The notes: generated from the letters alone by a model not told the origin. A DNA stretch of 64,000 nucleotides from Cellulomonas_A sp047229345 (GCF_047229345.1 NZ_JBFTER010000001.1:74915-138914); one strand, 5' to 3'. Shown: positions 16,398-27,741, counted from the stretch's first letter. Made by a program: numbers and translations.

Positions 16398-16733
16398 ATG
16401 GCCGACGTGGTAGAGCATCCCGAGACCGACTACGAACGCGTGCAGAACTCCCAGGAGTTCCAGCAGCTGCGCCGGCGCTTCCGGAACTTTGTGTTCCCGA
16501 TGACGGCGTTCTTCCTCGCCTGGTACCTGCTGTACGTGCTGCTGGCCGCCTACGCCCACGACTTCATGAGCATCCGGGTCACCGGCAACATCACGGTCGG
16601 CCTGCTCTTCGGCCTCGGCCAGTTCGTCTCGACCTTCGCGATCACGATGATCTACGCGAGCTGGGCCAACAAGCGGCAGGACGCCGTCGCCGAGCGGCTC
16701 CGCCGCCACATCGAGGACGGGGAGATCGTATGA
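16398..16733 (+). CDS. DUF485 membrane protein, partner of ActP
   Basis: A 111-residue protein with two membrane helices: FVFPMTAFFLAWYLLYVLLAAY, and a second from about NITVGLLFGLGQ to MIYASWA. A charged N-terminal segment carries the DUF485 motif QEFQQLRRRFRNF. The ATG follows GGAGGACGT. Its stop codon overlaps the actP start as ATGA. Family members (YjcH in E. coli) always sit next to the cation/acetate symporter and are thought to assist it. Probably controlled with actP by the CRP-like site upstream. Confidence 0.9.
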   Translation: MADVVEHPETDYERVQNSQEFQQLRRRFRNFVFPMTAFFLAWYLLYVLLAAYAHDFMSIRVTGNITVGLLFGLGQFVSTFAITMIYASWANKRQDAVAERLRRHIEDGEIV

Positions 16734-18388
16734 GCGCGGTCCTGGGCTCCGCGGTGCTCGCCGCCGAGTCGGAGCAGATCGGGGACCCGGTCCTCAACAT
16801 CGCGATCTTCGGGGCGTTCGTCGTCGTGACGCTCGTCATCGTCTTCCGGGCGTCCAAGAACAACAGCACGGCGGCCGACTACTACGCCGCGGGGCGGTCG
16901 TTCACCGGCCCGCAGAACGGCACCGCGATCGCCGGCGACTACCTGTCGGCCGCGAGCTTCCTCGGCATCTGCGGCGCGATCGCGATCAACGGGTACGACG
17001 GGTTCCTGTACTCGATCGGGTTCCTCGTCGCGTGGCTCGTCGCCCTCCTGCTCGTCGCCGAGCTGCTGCGCAACACCGGTCGGTTCACGATGGCCGACGT
17101 CCTGTCGTTCCGGCTGCGCCAGCGCCCGGTGCGGATGGCGGCGGCGCTGGCGACCCTCGCGGTCGTGTTCTTCTACCTGCTCGCGCAGATGGCGGGTGCG
17201 GGCGGTCTCGTCGCGCTCCTGCTGGGCATCGAGGGGACCGCGGGCCAGGGGCTCGTGATCGCCGTCGTGGGCGCCCTCATGATCCTGTACGTCCTGGTGG
17301 GCGGCATGAAGGGCACCACCTGGGTGCAGATCATCAAGGCGATCCTGCTGATCGCGGGCGCCGGGATCATGACGGTCTGGGTCCTCGCGCGGTACGGCTT
17401 CGACTTCTCGGCGCTGCTCCAGGGTGCGGTCGACGCGGCGGGCGAGGGCGGCGAGGCGCTCATCGAGCCGGGCAAGCAGTACGGCGCGTCGGGCATGAGC
17501 AAGCTCAACTTCCTCTCGCTCGCGCTCGCGCTCGTCCTCGGCACGGCGGGCCTGCCGCACGTGCTCATGCGCTTCTACACCGTCCCGACCGCCAAGGAGG
17601 CGCGGCGCTCGGTCGTCTGGGCTATCTGGCTCATCGGCGTCTTCTACCTGTTCACCCTCGTGCTCGGGTACGGCGCGGGTGCCCTCGTCGGGCCGGAGGC
17701 CATCAAGGCGGCCCCGGGCGGCGTGAACTCGGCGGCGCCGATGCTCGCGTTCGAGCTCGGCGGCGTCGTGCTGCTCGGGATCATCTCGGCGGTCGCCTTC
17801 GCGACGATCCTCGCGGTCGTCGCGGGTCTGACGATCACGGCGGCGGCGTCGTTCGCGCACGACATCTACGCGTCCGTCATCAAGCACGGCGAGGTGAACC
17901 CGGACGGCGAGGTCAAGGTCGCCCGGATCACCGTCGTGGTGATCGGCATCCTGGCGATCGTCGGCGGCATCTTCGCCAACGGGCAGAACGTCGCGTTCCT
18001 CGTCGCGCTCGCCTTCGCGGTCGCGGCCAGCGCGAACCTGCCGACGATCATCTACTCGCTGTTCTGGAAGCGGTTCAACACGACCGGGGCGCTCTGGAGC
18101 ATGTACGGCGGCCTGATCTCCTGCGTCGTGCTCATCGCGTTCTCGCCGGTCGTGTCCGGCAAGGTCGACCCCGCGACCGGGGCGAGCCTGTCGATGATCC
18201 GCGACACGTCGGTCGACTTCCACTGGTTCCCGCTCGACAACCCGGGGATCGTCTCGATCCCGCTCGGGTTCCTGCTCGGGATCCTCGGCACGCTGCTGAG
18301 CAAGGAGCGGCCGGACCGGGAGAAGTTCGCCGAGATGGAGGTCCGCTCGCTCACCGGGGCGGGCGCCGAGAAGGCGACGGTGCACTAG
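16730..18388 (+). CDS. actP: Cation/acetate symporter
   Basis: A 552-residue sodium:solute symporter family protein with about 13 membrane segments. Typical stretches are ADYYAAGRSFTGPQNGTAIAGDYLSAASFLGI near residue 45 and GTAGLPHVLMRFYTVPTAKEARRS near the middle. These match ActP/YjcG, which imports acetate and similar monocarboxylates with sodium or protons. It is translationally coupled to the upstream DUF485 gene, whose message has a CRP/GlxR-like site in front. A strong hairpin terminator follows. Confidence 0.92.
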   Translation: MSAVLGSAVLAAESEQIGDPVLNIAIFGAFVVVTLVIVFRASKNNSTAADYYAAGRSFTGPQNGTAIAGDYLSAASFLGICGAIAINGYDGFLYSIGFLVAWLVALLLVAELLRNTGRFTMADVLSFRLRQRPVRMAAALATLAVVFFYLLAQMAGAGGLVALLLGIEGTAGQGLVIAVVGALMILYVLVGGMKGTTWVQIIKAILLIAGAGIMTVWVLARYGFDFSALLQGAVDAAGEGGEALIEPGKQYGASGMSKLNFLSLALALVLGTAGLPHVLMRFYTVPTAKEARRSVVWAIWLIGVFYLFTLVLGYGAGALVGPEAIKAAPGGVNSAAPMLAFELGGVVLLGIISAVAFATILAVVAGLTITAAASFAHDIYASVIKHGEVNPDGEVKVARITVVVIGILAIVGGIFANGQNVAFLVALAFAVAASANLPTIIYSLFWKRFNTTGALWSMYGGLISCVVLIAFSPVVSGKVDPATGASLSMIRDTSVDFHWFPLDNPGIVSIPLGFLLGILGTLLSKERPDREKFAEMEVRSLTGAGAEKATVH

Positions 18389-18425
18389 CCGGCGCCGAGC
18401 CGGTCGTCCGGCGCAGCACGTGTCC

Positions 18426-18461
18426 GAGGTCGCGGTGCGGGGACTCCCGCGCCGCGACCTC
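18426..18461 (+). terminator. Terminator after actP
   Basis: GAGGTCGCGGTGCGGG pairs with CCCGCGCCGCGACCTC over 16 bp with one wobble pair and a GACT loop. Confidence 0.75.
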
Positions 18462-18470
18462 GGCGCGCGG

Positions 18471-18533
18471 GCGGCCTCGCAGCGGCGCGCCGGCGGCCTC
18501 TCTCCGCGGCCTCGCAGCGCCGCGCCGGCGGCC
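18471..18533. repeat. Pair of 28-bp direct repeats
   Basis: Copies at 18471-18498 and 18506-18533 begin GCGGCCTCGCAGCG and end CGCCGGCGGCC. They differ at one base and are separated by 7 bases. They lie between the actP terminator and the convergent methyltransferase, and they code for nothing evident. Confidence 0.8.
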
Positions 18534-18551
18534 CGCGAACGGCGGGGCGGG

Positions 18552-19367
18552 TCAGCGGTGCGTCACGAAGATCGCCGTCCCGGGCAGCAGCCGCCCGCGC
18601 ACCGGTCCCCACCCGCCCCACGTGCGATCGTGCCCCGCCGGCCACTCCGGCTCCACGAGCCGGTCGATCGTGAAGCCCGCGGCCACGAGGTCGGCGATGT
18701 GGTCCCCCAGCGTGCGGTGGTACTCGGCGTAGAGCACGGCCCCGGACTCGCCGGTCTCGACGTACGGCCGTCGGTCGAAGTAGGAGCGCGACGCGGTCAG
18801 CCCGTGCTCGGAGGGGTCGTCGGGGAACGCCCAGCGGAGCGGGTGCGTGACCGAGAACACCCAGCGGCCGCCGGGACGCAGCACGCGGGCCGCCTCCTGG
18901 TGCACGCGCACCGCGTCGGGCACGAACGGGATCGCCCCGAACGCCGTGAACGCGACGTCGAAGCTCGCGTCGGCGAAGGGCAGCGCGCGCGCGTCGGCCT
19001 GCACGAGCGGCGTCGGGGGGCGCCCGGGCCGGTCGTACCCTGCTCCCGCGGCGAGCATGCCGTGCGCGACGTCGGTCGCGACGACGTCGACCCCGCGGGC
19101 GGCGAGCCACCGGGAGCACTGCGCCGCGCCCGCGCCGACCTCGAGCACGCGCGCACCGGTGAGGTCGCCCAGCAGGCCGGCGTCGGCCTCGCGCAGGCCC
19201 TCGGGGCACCAGCAGAAGTCGGCGGTGCCGAGGAAGTCCCCGTGCTCCGCGAGGTAGTCGGCGGCGTTGGCGTCCCACCACGTCCGCCCCGCCCGCCCGC
19301 CGGCCTCGGCGGGGACGTCGCGGTACCCGGCGTCGGCCAGCGGATCGTCGGGCTGTGTGGAGTTCAT
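18552..19367 (-). CDS. Class I SAM-dependent methyltransferase
   Basis: A 271-residue protein with a Methyltransf_11-type core. Motif I is VLEVGAGAAQCSRWLA near residues 71-86. Acidic motif II is ...VVATDVAHGML. Motif III is ADARALPFADASFDVAFTAFGAIPFV, followed by RVLRPGGRWVFSV. The N-terminal 65 residues (TWWDANAADYLAEHGDFLG) match a common actinobacterial small-molecule methyltransferase layout. The substrate is unknown. The gene is divergent from the oligopeptide ABC operon at 19505. Confidence 0.85.
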   Translation of the reverse strand: MNSTQPDDPLADAGYRDVPAEAGGRAGRTWWDANAADYLAEHGDFLGTADFCWCPEGLREADAGLLGDLTGARVLEVGAGAAQCSRWLAARGVDVVATDVAHGMLAAGAGYDRPGRPPTPLVQADARALPFADASFDVAFTAFGAIPFVPDAVRVHQEAARVLRPGGRWVFSVTHPLRWAFPDDPSEHGLTASRSYFDRRPYVETGESGAVLYAEYHRTLGDHIADLVAAGFTIDRLVEPEWPAGHDRTWGGWGPVRGRLLPGTAIFVTHR

Positions 19368-19504
19368 GCTCGGCTGATGTACTTTCTGTGGGTTCCAGTT
19401 GGATACCGGTGCGTAACATCCGCGTGACCACCTGCACCTACGGTCGGGGCCTCCCCGCCCAGGCGCACGTGTGCCTGGGCGGACCGTCGACGAGAGGTGA
19501 TCGT

Positions 19505-21175
19505 GTGAGGACCTTCCTGAGGTTCGCAGCGTCAGGCGTGGCCGTAGGCCTCGTCCTGACCGGATGTGCGGCGAGTGACCGCGACGGCGGCGGCACCGCC
19601 GAGGAGACGTCGGACGGCGCGCGGGACACCTTCATCTTCGCAGCGTCGGCCGACCCCGCGTCGCTCGACCCGGCCTTCGCCAACGACGGCGAGTCGTTCC
19701 GCGTCGGGCGCCAGATCTTCGAGGGCCTCGTGGGCACCGAGCCGGGCACGCCCGACCCGGCCCCGCTGCTCGCCGAGTCCTGGGAGACGAGCGAGGACGG
19801 CCTGCAGTACACCTTCCAGCTCAAGGAGGGTGTGAAGTTCCACGACGGCACGGACTTCGACGCCGACGCCGTGTGCTTCAACTTCGAGCGGTGGAACAAC
19901 TTCACGGGCGTCCTGCAGTCGGAGAGCCTGTCGTACTACTGGCAGAAGGTGAACGGCGGGTTCGCGACGAGCGACACCGAGAGCCTCAACGGCACCGGCA
20001 AGTACGAGAGCTGCGAGGCTCCCGACGCGACGACCGCGGTCATCAACCTCAAGAGCCCGCTGCCCGAGCTCGTCTCCGCGCTGTCGCTGCCGTCGTTCTC
20101 GATGCAGTCGCCGACCGCGCTCGAGGAGTACGACGCCGACGGCGTGACCGGCGAGGGCGACGCGCCCGTGCTGCCCGAGTACGCGACCGCGCACCCGACC
20201 GGCACCGGCCCGTACGTCTTCGACTCGTGGAACCCGGGGGAGCAGGTCGTCCTGACGGCGAACGAGGACTACTGGGGCGAGCAGGGCCAGGTCAAGCGCA
20301 TCGTCTTCAGCGTGATCTCCGACGCGACCGCGCGCCGGCAGGCGCTGCAGGCCGGCGACATCGACGGCTACGACCTCGTCGGCCCGGCCGACGTGGACGC
20401 GCTCGAGGAGGCCGGCTTCCAGATCGTCAACCGCGACCCCTTCAACATCCTGTACCTCGCGATGAACCAGGCGAACCCCGACCTCGCGGACCTCAAGGTG
20501 CGCCAGGCGATCGCCCACGCGATCAACAAGGAGTCGCTGGTCGCGCAGACGCTGCCCGAGGGCACCGAGGTCGCCACGAACTTCGTGCCGCCGAGCGTCT
20601 CGGGCTGGAACCCGGACGTCGCGACGTACGACTACGACCCGGAGAAGGCCAAGGCGCTCCTCGCCGAGGCCGGCAAGTCGAACCTCACCATCGACTTCAA
20701 CTACCCGACGAACGTGTCGCGGCCGTACATGCCGACGCCCGAGCAGGTCTTCACGGCGATCAGCGCGGACCTCGCGGCCGTCGGGATCACGGTCAACCCG
20801 GTCCCGGAGCCCTGGAGCCCCGACTACCTCGACCGCATGCAGGGCACGCCGGACCACGGCATCCACCTGCTCGGCTGGACCGGTGACTACAACGACACCT
20901 ACAACTTCGTCGGCGTCTTCTTCGGCGCGAAGTCGAACGAGTGGGGCTTCGACAACCCGGAGCTCTTCCAGGCCCTCGGCGACGCGCGGTACCAGCCGAG
21001 CGCCGAGGAGCAGAAGGCCGCCTACGAGGAGGTCAACGCGCAGATCATGGACCTGCTCCCGGGCGTCCCGCTCGCGCACCCGGTCCCGTCGCTGGCGTTC
21101 AAGCCCGAGATCCAGGGGTACCCGGCGTCGCCGGTCCAGGACGAGGTCTACAACGTCATCACCATCGAGGACTGA
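19505..21175 (+). CDS. dppA: Peptide/nickel-type ABC transporter substrate-binding lipoprotein
   Basis: A 556-residue lipoprotein with signal peptide and lipobox LVLTGC near residue 20. It has the family 5 extracellular solute-binding fold: ASADPASLDPAFANDGESFRV, then LLAESWETSEDGLQYTFQLKEGVKFHDG, and a C-terminal segment HLLGWTGDYNDTYNF. The GTG at 19505 follows GAGAGGTGAT. It is the first gene of a four-gene operon with the permeases and the fused ATPase. Family members bind peptides, nickel chelates or oligosaccharides; a dipeptide or oligopeptide ligand is likely but unproven. Confidence 0.9.
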   Translation: MRTFLRFAASGVAVGLVLTGCAASDRDGGGTAEETSDGARDTFIFAASADPASLDPAFANDGESFRVGRQIFEGLVGTEPGTPDPAPLLAESWETSEDGLQYTFQLKEGVKFHDGTDFDADAVCFNFERWNNFTGVLQSESLSYYWQKVNGGFATSDTESLNGTGKYESCEAPDATTAVINLKSPLPELVSALSLPSFSMQSPTALEEYDADGVTGEGDAPVLPEYATAHPTGTGPYVFDSWNPGEQVVLTANEDYWGEQGQVKRIVFSVISDATARRQALQAGDIDGYDLVGPADVDALEEAGFQIVNRDPFNILYLAMNQANPDLADLKVRQAIAHAINKESLVAQTLPEGTEVATNFVPPSVSGWNPDVATYDYDPEKAKALLAEAGKSNLTIDFNYPTNVSRPYMPTPEQVFTAISADLAAVGITVNPVPEPWSPDYLDRMQGTPDHGIHLLGWTGDYNDTYNFVGVFFGAKSNEWGFDNPELFQALGDARYQPSAEEQKAAYEEVNAQIMDLLPGVPLAHPVPSLAFKPEIQGYPASPVQDEVYNVITIED

Positions 21176-21190
21176 GGGCGTGCAGGCTCG

Positions 21191-22195
21191 ATGATCCGAC
21201 TTGTCCTGCAGAGGATCGCACTCCTCGTCCCCACCCTGCTCGGACTGTCGGTCCTGCTCTTCCTGTGGGTCCGCGCTCTCCCGGGAGGTCCGGCGACGGC
21301 CCTCCTGGGGGAGCGCGCCACCCCGGAGGCCGTCGAGCGCATCAACGAGCTCTACGGCTTCAACGAACCGATCGTGAAGCAGTACCTGACGTACGTCGGC
21401 GAGCTCGTCACCGGCAACTTCGGGACGTCGACGCGGACCAACCGGCCCGTGCTCGAGGAGTTCCTCAACCGGTTCCCCGCGACGATCGAGCTGACGGTCC
21501 TGGCGCTGATCATCGCGATCGGCGTCGGCATCCCGCTCGGGTACGTGGCGGCGCGCCGGCAGGGGAAGCTCACCGACCACGCGACCGTCGTGGCGTCGCT
21601 GATCGGCGTCACGATCCCGGTGTTCTTCCTCGCCTTCCTGCTCAAGTGGCTCTTCGCCGTCCAGCTCGGCTGGTTCCCGTCGGCGGGCCGGCAGGACCCG
21701 TCGATGGTCGCGACGCACCCGACGGGCTTCTACGTGCTCGACGGGCTGCTGACGCGTGAGTGGGACGCGGCCTGGGACGCGTTCGTCCACCTCGTGCTGC
21801 CGGCCGTGGCCCTCGGGTCCATCCCGCTCGCGATCATCGCGCGCATCACGCGCGCCTCGGTGATCGAGGTGCAGAACGCCGACTACGTCCGCACGGCGCG
21901 CGCGAAGGGCCTGCGGCGGTCGCGGCTGCGCAGCCGCGTCATCCTGCGCAACGCGATGCTCCCGGTGTCGACGACCATCGGCCTGCAGGTGGGCCTGCTG
22001 CTCTCCGGGGCGGTGCTGACCGAGACCGTCTTCGCGTTCCCCGGGATCGGCAGCTTCCTCGCCGACGCGATCTTCAACCTCGACTACGCCGTGCTCCAGG
22101 GCTTCGTGCTCATCATCGCGATCGTGTACGCGCTCGCGAACCTCGCCGTGGACGTGTCCTACGGCGTGATCGACCCGAGGATGAGGACCCGATGA
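21191..22195 (+). CDS. dppB: Peptide ABC transporter permease
   Basis: A 334-residue membrane protein with six membrane segments. The DppB N-terminal signature is VLLFLWVRALPGGPATALLG. The cytoplasmic EAA loop is DYVRTARAKGLRRSRLRSRVILRNAMLP. The C-terminus is YGVIDPRMR. It starts 15 bases after dppA and overlaps dppC as ATGA. It forms the pore with DppC. Confidence 0.92.
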   Translation: MIRLVLQRIALLVPTLLGLSVLLFLWVRALPGGPATALLGERATPEAVERINELYGFNEPIVKQYLTYVGELVTGNFGTSTRTNRPVLEEFLNRFPATIELTVLALIIAIGVGIPLGYVAARRQGKLTDHATVVASLIGVTIPVFFLAFLLKWLFAVQLGWFPSAGRQDPSMVATHPTGFYVLDGLLTREWDAAWDAFVHLVLPAVALGSIPLAIIARITRASVIEVQNADYVRTARAKGLRRSRLRSRVILRNAMLPVSTTIGLQVGLLLSGAVLTETVFAFPGIGSFLADAIFNLDYAVLQGFVLIIAIVYALANLAVDVSYGVIDPRMRTR

Positions 22196-23130
22196 CCGAG
22201 GCGGACCTGACCACGGCCCCGTCGGCGGGCGACCCCCGCGCCGGCGCCGACGACCCGGCCGACGTCGGCGCGTCCCTGTGGCGCGTCGCGTTCCGGCGGC
22301 TGCGACGCAACCCGGGGGCGATCGTCGGTGCGGCGATCGTGCTCGCGTTCGTCCTCGTCGCGATCTTCGCGCCGTGGATCGCGAACTACGGGCCCGGGGA
22401 GCTCCCCGGGCGTGCCGAGGTGCGCCCGACGTACATCCCGGGACCCTCCGAGGAGTACCCGCTCGGGCTCGACCGGTACGGCGCCGACCTGTTCTCCCAG
22501 CTCGTCTGGGGTGCGCGGGCCTCGCTGCTCGTCGGCGTCCTGTCGACGCTCGTCGGCCTGATCGGCGGCATCCTGCTCGGGCTCATGGCCGGCGCGTTCG
22601 GTGGCTGGGTCGACACCGTCACGATGCGCGGGGTCGACCTCATGCTGTCGGTGCCGAGCCTGCTGCTCGCGGTGTCGATCGCGGCGATCATCGGCCAGAC
22701 GTCCGCGAGCGTCATCATCGCGATCGGCGTCGTCCAGGTCCCGATCTTCGCGCGCCTGCTGCGCGGGTCGATGCTCGCGCAGCGCGGGCAGGACTACGTG
22801 CTCGCGGCGAGCTCGCTCGGCCTGAGCCGGCGCACCGTGACGATGAACCACGTGCTGCCCAACAGCGTCTCGCCCGTCATCGTGCAGGCGACGCTCATGC
22901 TGGCGACCGCGGTCATCGAGGCGGCGGCGCTGTCGTTCCTCGGTCTCGGCGGCGGCGCACCGACCACGGCCGAGTGGGGCCGCATGCTCACCGCCGCCCA
23001 GAACGAGCTCGAGGTGGCCCCGAGGCTCGCGCTGTGGCCGGGCGCGTGCATCGCGGTCACGGCCCTCGGCTTCACCCTGTTCGGCGAGGCGCTGCGCGAG
23101 GCCCTCGACCCCCGCTCGAGGAAGAGGTGA
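22192..23130 (+). CDS. dppC: Peptide ABC transporter permease
   Basis: A 312-residue membrane protein. The first membrane segment follows a soluble 35-residue leader. The DppC signature YPLGLDRYGADLFSQLVWGARASL lies near residue 90, and the EAA loop is DYVLAASSLGLSRRTVTMNHVLPN. The C-terminus EALREALDPRSRKR is typical of the family. Its ATG overlaps the dppB stop codon. Partner of DppB in the inner-membrane channel. Confidence 0.92.
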   Translation: MTEADLTTAPSAGDPRAGADDPADVGASLWRVAFRRLRRNPGAIVGAAIVLAFVLVAIFAPWIANYGPGELPGRAEVRPTYIPGPSEEYPLGLDRYGADLFSQLVWGARASLLVGVLSTLVGLIGGILLGLMAGAFGGWVDTVTMRGVDLMLSVPSLLLAVSIAAIIGQTSASVIIAIGVVQVPIFARLLRGSMLAQRGQDYVLAASSLGLSRRTVTMNHVLPNSVSPVIVQATLMLATAVIEAAALSFLGLGGGAPTTAEWGRMLTAAQNELEVAPRLALWPGACIAVTALGFTLFGEALREALDPRSRKR

Positions 23131-23135
23131 CCACG

Positions 23136-24881
<1,746 letters not shown>

Positions 24882-25008
24882 GAGTCCTGGACCGGCCGCC
24901 TCACCTGGGACGGAAGGCTCAGTGCGCAGCCGGCGCACTGGCTACGCTGGCGGACGAGGAGCTCGAGGACGCGCCCTCGACCCCACCCCCTGCAACCAAG
25001 GAGTTCCA

Positions 25009-26034
25009 GTGCGAGTCGGACTGCTCACGGGCGGCGGCGACGTCCCCGGGCTGAACGCGGCGATCCGTGCCGTCGTCAAGCAGGGTGAGGGCGAGTACGG
25101 TCACTCGATCATCGGCTTCCGCAACGGCTGGCGCGGCGTGGTCGACGGCGACGTCTTCCCGCTCGGGCGTCAGCACATCCGCAACGTGCTGACGCAGGGC
25201 GGGACCCTGCTGGGCACGGCCCGGTACCACCCCCACGCCAAGGACGGTGGGATGGACGGCGTGCTGGCGACGCTCGAGGCCGAGCGGATCGAGGCGCTGA
25301 TCTGCATCGGCGGCGACGGCACGCTGCACGCCGCGAGCAAGGTCGCCGAGGCCGGCGTCCGGATCGTCGCGATCCCCAAGACGATCGACAACGACGTGTG
25401 GGGGACGGACCGCTCGATCGGCTTCGACACCGCCGTCGGCACCGCGACCGAGGCGCTCGACCGCGTGCACACGACCGCGGAGAGCCACAACCGCGTGATG
25501 CTCGTCGAGGTCATGGGCCGCCACGCCGGGTGGATCGCCGCGACCGCCGGGATCGCGTCGGGGGCGGAGCTCGTCCTCGCTCCCGAGGAGCCGTTCGACA
25601 TCGAGAAGATCGTGAAGTTCCTCAAGCACCGCCACCGTGCGCACGCGAGCTTCTCGATCATCGTGGTCGCCGAGGGTGCCGTCCCGCTCCAGGGCAGCGC
25701 GATGTCCTACGAGGCGCCGGTCGGGAAGTTCGGCGAGATCGTCGCGGGCGCCATCAGCGAGCGGATCAAGGTCGAGATCGAGGAGCGCACCGGGTTCGAC
25801 ACGCGCGTGACGGTGCTCGGGCACGTCCAGCGGGGCGGCATCCCGACGCACAACGACCGCATCCTCGGCAGCCGCTTCGGCACCGCGGCCATCGACGCGA
25901 TCAGCCGGGGCGAGACGGGCATGATGACGGCGCTGCGCGGCGAGGACGTCGTGCTCGTGCCGCTCGCGGAGATCGCCGGCAAGGTCAAGCAGGTGCCCGC
26001 GGAGCTGCTGCAGGTGGCGCGCGCGCTGGCCTGA
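25009..26034 (+). CDS. pfkA: 6-phosphofructokinase (ATP-type)
   Basis: A 341-residue group A phosphofructokinase. The N-terminal GLLTGGGDVPGLNAAIR is the nucleotide-site strand. GGDGTLHAA places Gly at position 104 and PKTIDND places Lys at 124. Gly104 marks the ATP-dependent enzymes and Lys124 is shared with the actinobacterial lineage; pyrophosphate enzymes have Asp104. The catalytic TIDND aspartates are present, and MGRHAGWIA is the fructose-6-phosphate site. The GTG follows AAGGAG. It commits carbon to glycolysis. Confidence 0.93.
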   Translation: MRVGLLTGGGDVPGLNAAIRAVVKQGEGEYGHSIIGFRNGWRGVVDGDVFPLGRQHIRNVLTQGGTLLGTARYHPHAKDGGMDGVLATLEAERIEALICIGGDGTLHAASKVAEAGVRIVAIPKTIDNDVWGTDRSIGFDTAVGTATEALDRVHTTAESHNRVMLVEVMGRHAGWIAATAGIASGAELVLAPEEPFDIEKIVKFLKHRHRAHASFSIIVVAEGAVPLQGSAMSYEAPVGKFGEIVAGAISERIKVEIEERTGFDTRVTVLGHVQRGGIPTHNDRILGSRFGTAAIDAISRGETGMMTALRGEDVVLVPLAEIAGKVKQVPAELLQVARALA

Positions 26035-26051
26035 GGTCGTCCCGGCTGCCT

Positions 26052-26081
26052 TTGACCCGCTCCACGCGGGACCGATAAGGT
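26052..26081 (+). promoter_or_regulatory. rpsA promoter
   Basis: TTGACC (26052-26057) and TAAGGT (26076-26081) are 18 bases apart, a near-consensus vegetative promoter. It leaves a leader of about 145 nt before rpsA. The leader contains GC hairpin-forming runs that could support S1 autoregulation, but no specific element was recognised. Confidence 0.65.
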
Positions 26082-26233
26082 AGACGGCGGTGCCGCGCGC
26101 CTTGGCGACGGTCTGCTCGTGAGGGTCCCCGCAGGGATCCCGCCCGTGAACCCCTTTCGGGACGGTCGGCACCGCACACCATGCAGCATCCCTGTCCGTC
26201 CTACATCCTGTCCGCAACGGAGCCCATCCCTAC

Positions 26234-27715
26234 ATGAGCATTTCCACCCCCGCGAAGCCCGCCACGCCGCAGGTCGCGATCAACGACATCGGCTCGGCCG
26301 AGGACTTCCTCGCCGCGATCGACGCCACCATCAAGTACTTCAACGATGGCGACATCGTCGAGGGCACCATCGTCAAGGTCGACCGCGACGAGGTGCTCCT
26401 GGACATCGGCTACAAGACCGAGGGCGTCATCCCCTCCCGCGAGCTGTCCATCAAGCACGACGTGGACCCCGGTGAGGTCGTCAAGGTCGGCGACGAGGTC
26501 GAGGCCCTGGTCCTCCAGAAGGAGGACAAGGAAGGCCGGCTGATCCTGTCCAAGAAGCGTGCGCAGTACGAGCGCGCGTGGGGCACGATCGAGAAGATCA
26601 AGGAGGAGGACGGCGTCGTCACCGGCACCGTCATCGAGGTCGTCAAGGGTGGCCTCATCCTCGACATCGGCCTGCGCGGGTTCCTTCCCGCCTCGCTCGT
26701 GGAGATGCGTCGGGTCCGTGACCTCCAGCCGTACGTCGGCAAGGAGATCGAGGCCAAGATCATCGAGCTCGACAAGAACCGCAACAACGTCGTCCTCTCG
26801 CGCCGCGCCTGGCTCGAGCAGACGCAGTCCGAGGTGCGCTCGACCTTCCTGCAGACGCTGCAGAAGGGCCAGGTCCGCCCCGGTGTCGTCTCCTCGATCG
26901 TCAACTTCGGTGCGTTCGTGGACCTCGGCGGCGTCGACGGGCTCGTGCACGTCTCCGAGCTGTCGTGGAAGCACATCGACCACCCCTCCGAGGTCGTCGA
27001 GGTGGGCCAGGAGGTCACCGTCGAGGTCCTCGACGTCGACTTCGACCGCGAGCGTGTCTCCCTGTCGCTGAAGGCGACGCAGGAGGACCCGTGGCAGGCC
27101 TTCGCCCGCACGCACGCCATCGGCCAGGTCGTCCCGGGCAAGGTCACGAAGCTCGTCCCGTTCGGTGCGTTCGTGCGCGTCGAGGACGGCATCGAGGGCC
27201 TCGTGCACATCTCGGAGCTGGCCGTGCGCCACGTCGAGATCCCGGAGCAGGTCGTCCAGGTCGGCGACGACGTCTTCGTCAAGGTCATCGACATCGACCT
27301 CGAGCGTCGCCGCATCTCGCTGTCGCTCAAGCAGGCGAACGAGGGCGTCGACCCGAACAGCGACGACTTCGACCCCGCGCTGTACGGCATGGCGGCGGAG
27401 TACGACGAGCAGGGCAACTACAAGTACCCCGAGGGCTTCGACCCGACCACGAACGAGTGGCTCGAGGGCTTCGAGGCGCAGCGCGAGGTGTGGGAGGCGC
27501 AGTACGCGCAGGCCCACGAGCGCTGGGAGGCGCACCGCAAGCAGGTCGCCGAGGCCAGCAAGGCCGACGCGGAGGCTGCGAACGGCGACGGTGGCAGCAC
27601 CGGCGGCGGCGCGTCGGCGTCCACGTACTCGTCGGCTCCGGTCGAGGAGATCGGTGGCACGCTGGCGTCCGACGAGGCGCTCGCCGCTCTGCGCGAGAAG
27701 CTCACGGGCAACTGA
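26234..27715 (+). CDS. rpsA: 30S ribosomal protein S1
   Basis: A 493-residue protein with four S1/OB-fold RNA-binding repeats, seen as successive units such as GTIVKVDRDEVLLDIGYKTEG, GTVIEVVKGGLILDIGLRGF, GVVSSIVNFGAFVDLGGVDG and GKVTKLVPFGAFVRVEDGIEG. Four repeats rather than six is normal for actinobacteria. The C-terminal 110 residues are acidic, helical and Ala/Gly-rich. S1 binds mRNA on the small subunit. It is driven by its own strong promoter and ended by an 18-bp terminator with a UUCG loop. Confidence 0.96.
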   Translation: MSISTPAKPATPQVAINDIGSAEDFLAAIDATIKYFNDGDIVEGTIVKVDRDEVLLDIGYKTEGVIPSRELSIKHDVDPGEVVKVGDEVEALVLQKEDKEGRLILSKKRAQYERAWGTIEKIKEEDGVVTGTVIEVVKGGLILDIGLRGFLPASLVEMRRVRDLQPYVGKEIEAKIIELDKNRNNVVLSRRAWLEQTQSEVRSTFLQTLQKGQVRPGVVSSIVNFGAFVDLGGVDGLVHVSELSWKHIDHPSEVVEVGQEVTVEVLDVDFDRERVSLSLKATQEDPWQAFARTHAIGQVVPGKVTKLVPFGAFVRVEDGIEGLVHISELAVRHVEIPEQVVQVGDDVFVKVIDIDLERRRISLSLKQANEGVDPNSDDFDPALYGMAAEYDEQGNYKYPEGFDPTTNEWLEGFEAQREVWEAQYAQAHERWEAHRKQVAEASKADAEAANGDGGSTGGGASASTYSSAPVEEIGGTLASDEALAALREKLTGN

Positions 27716-27741
27716 TCCACCGAGCCCCTCCGCGGGCTCAC

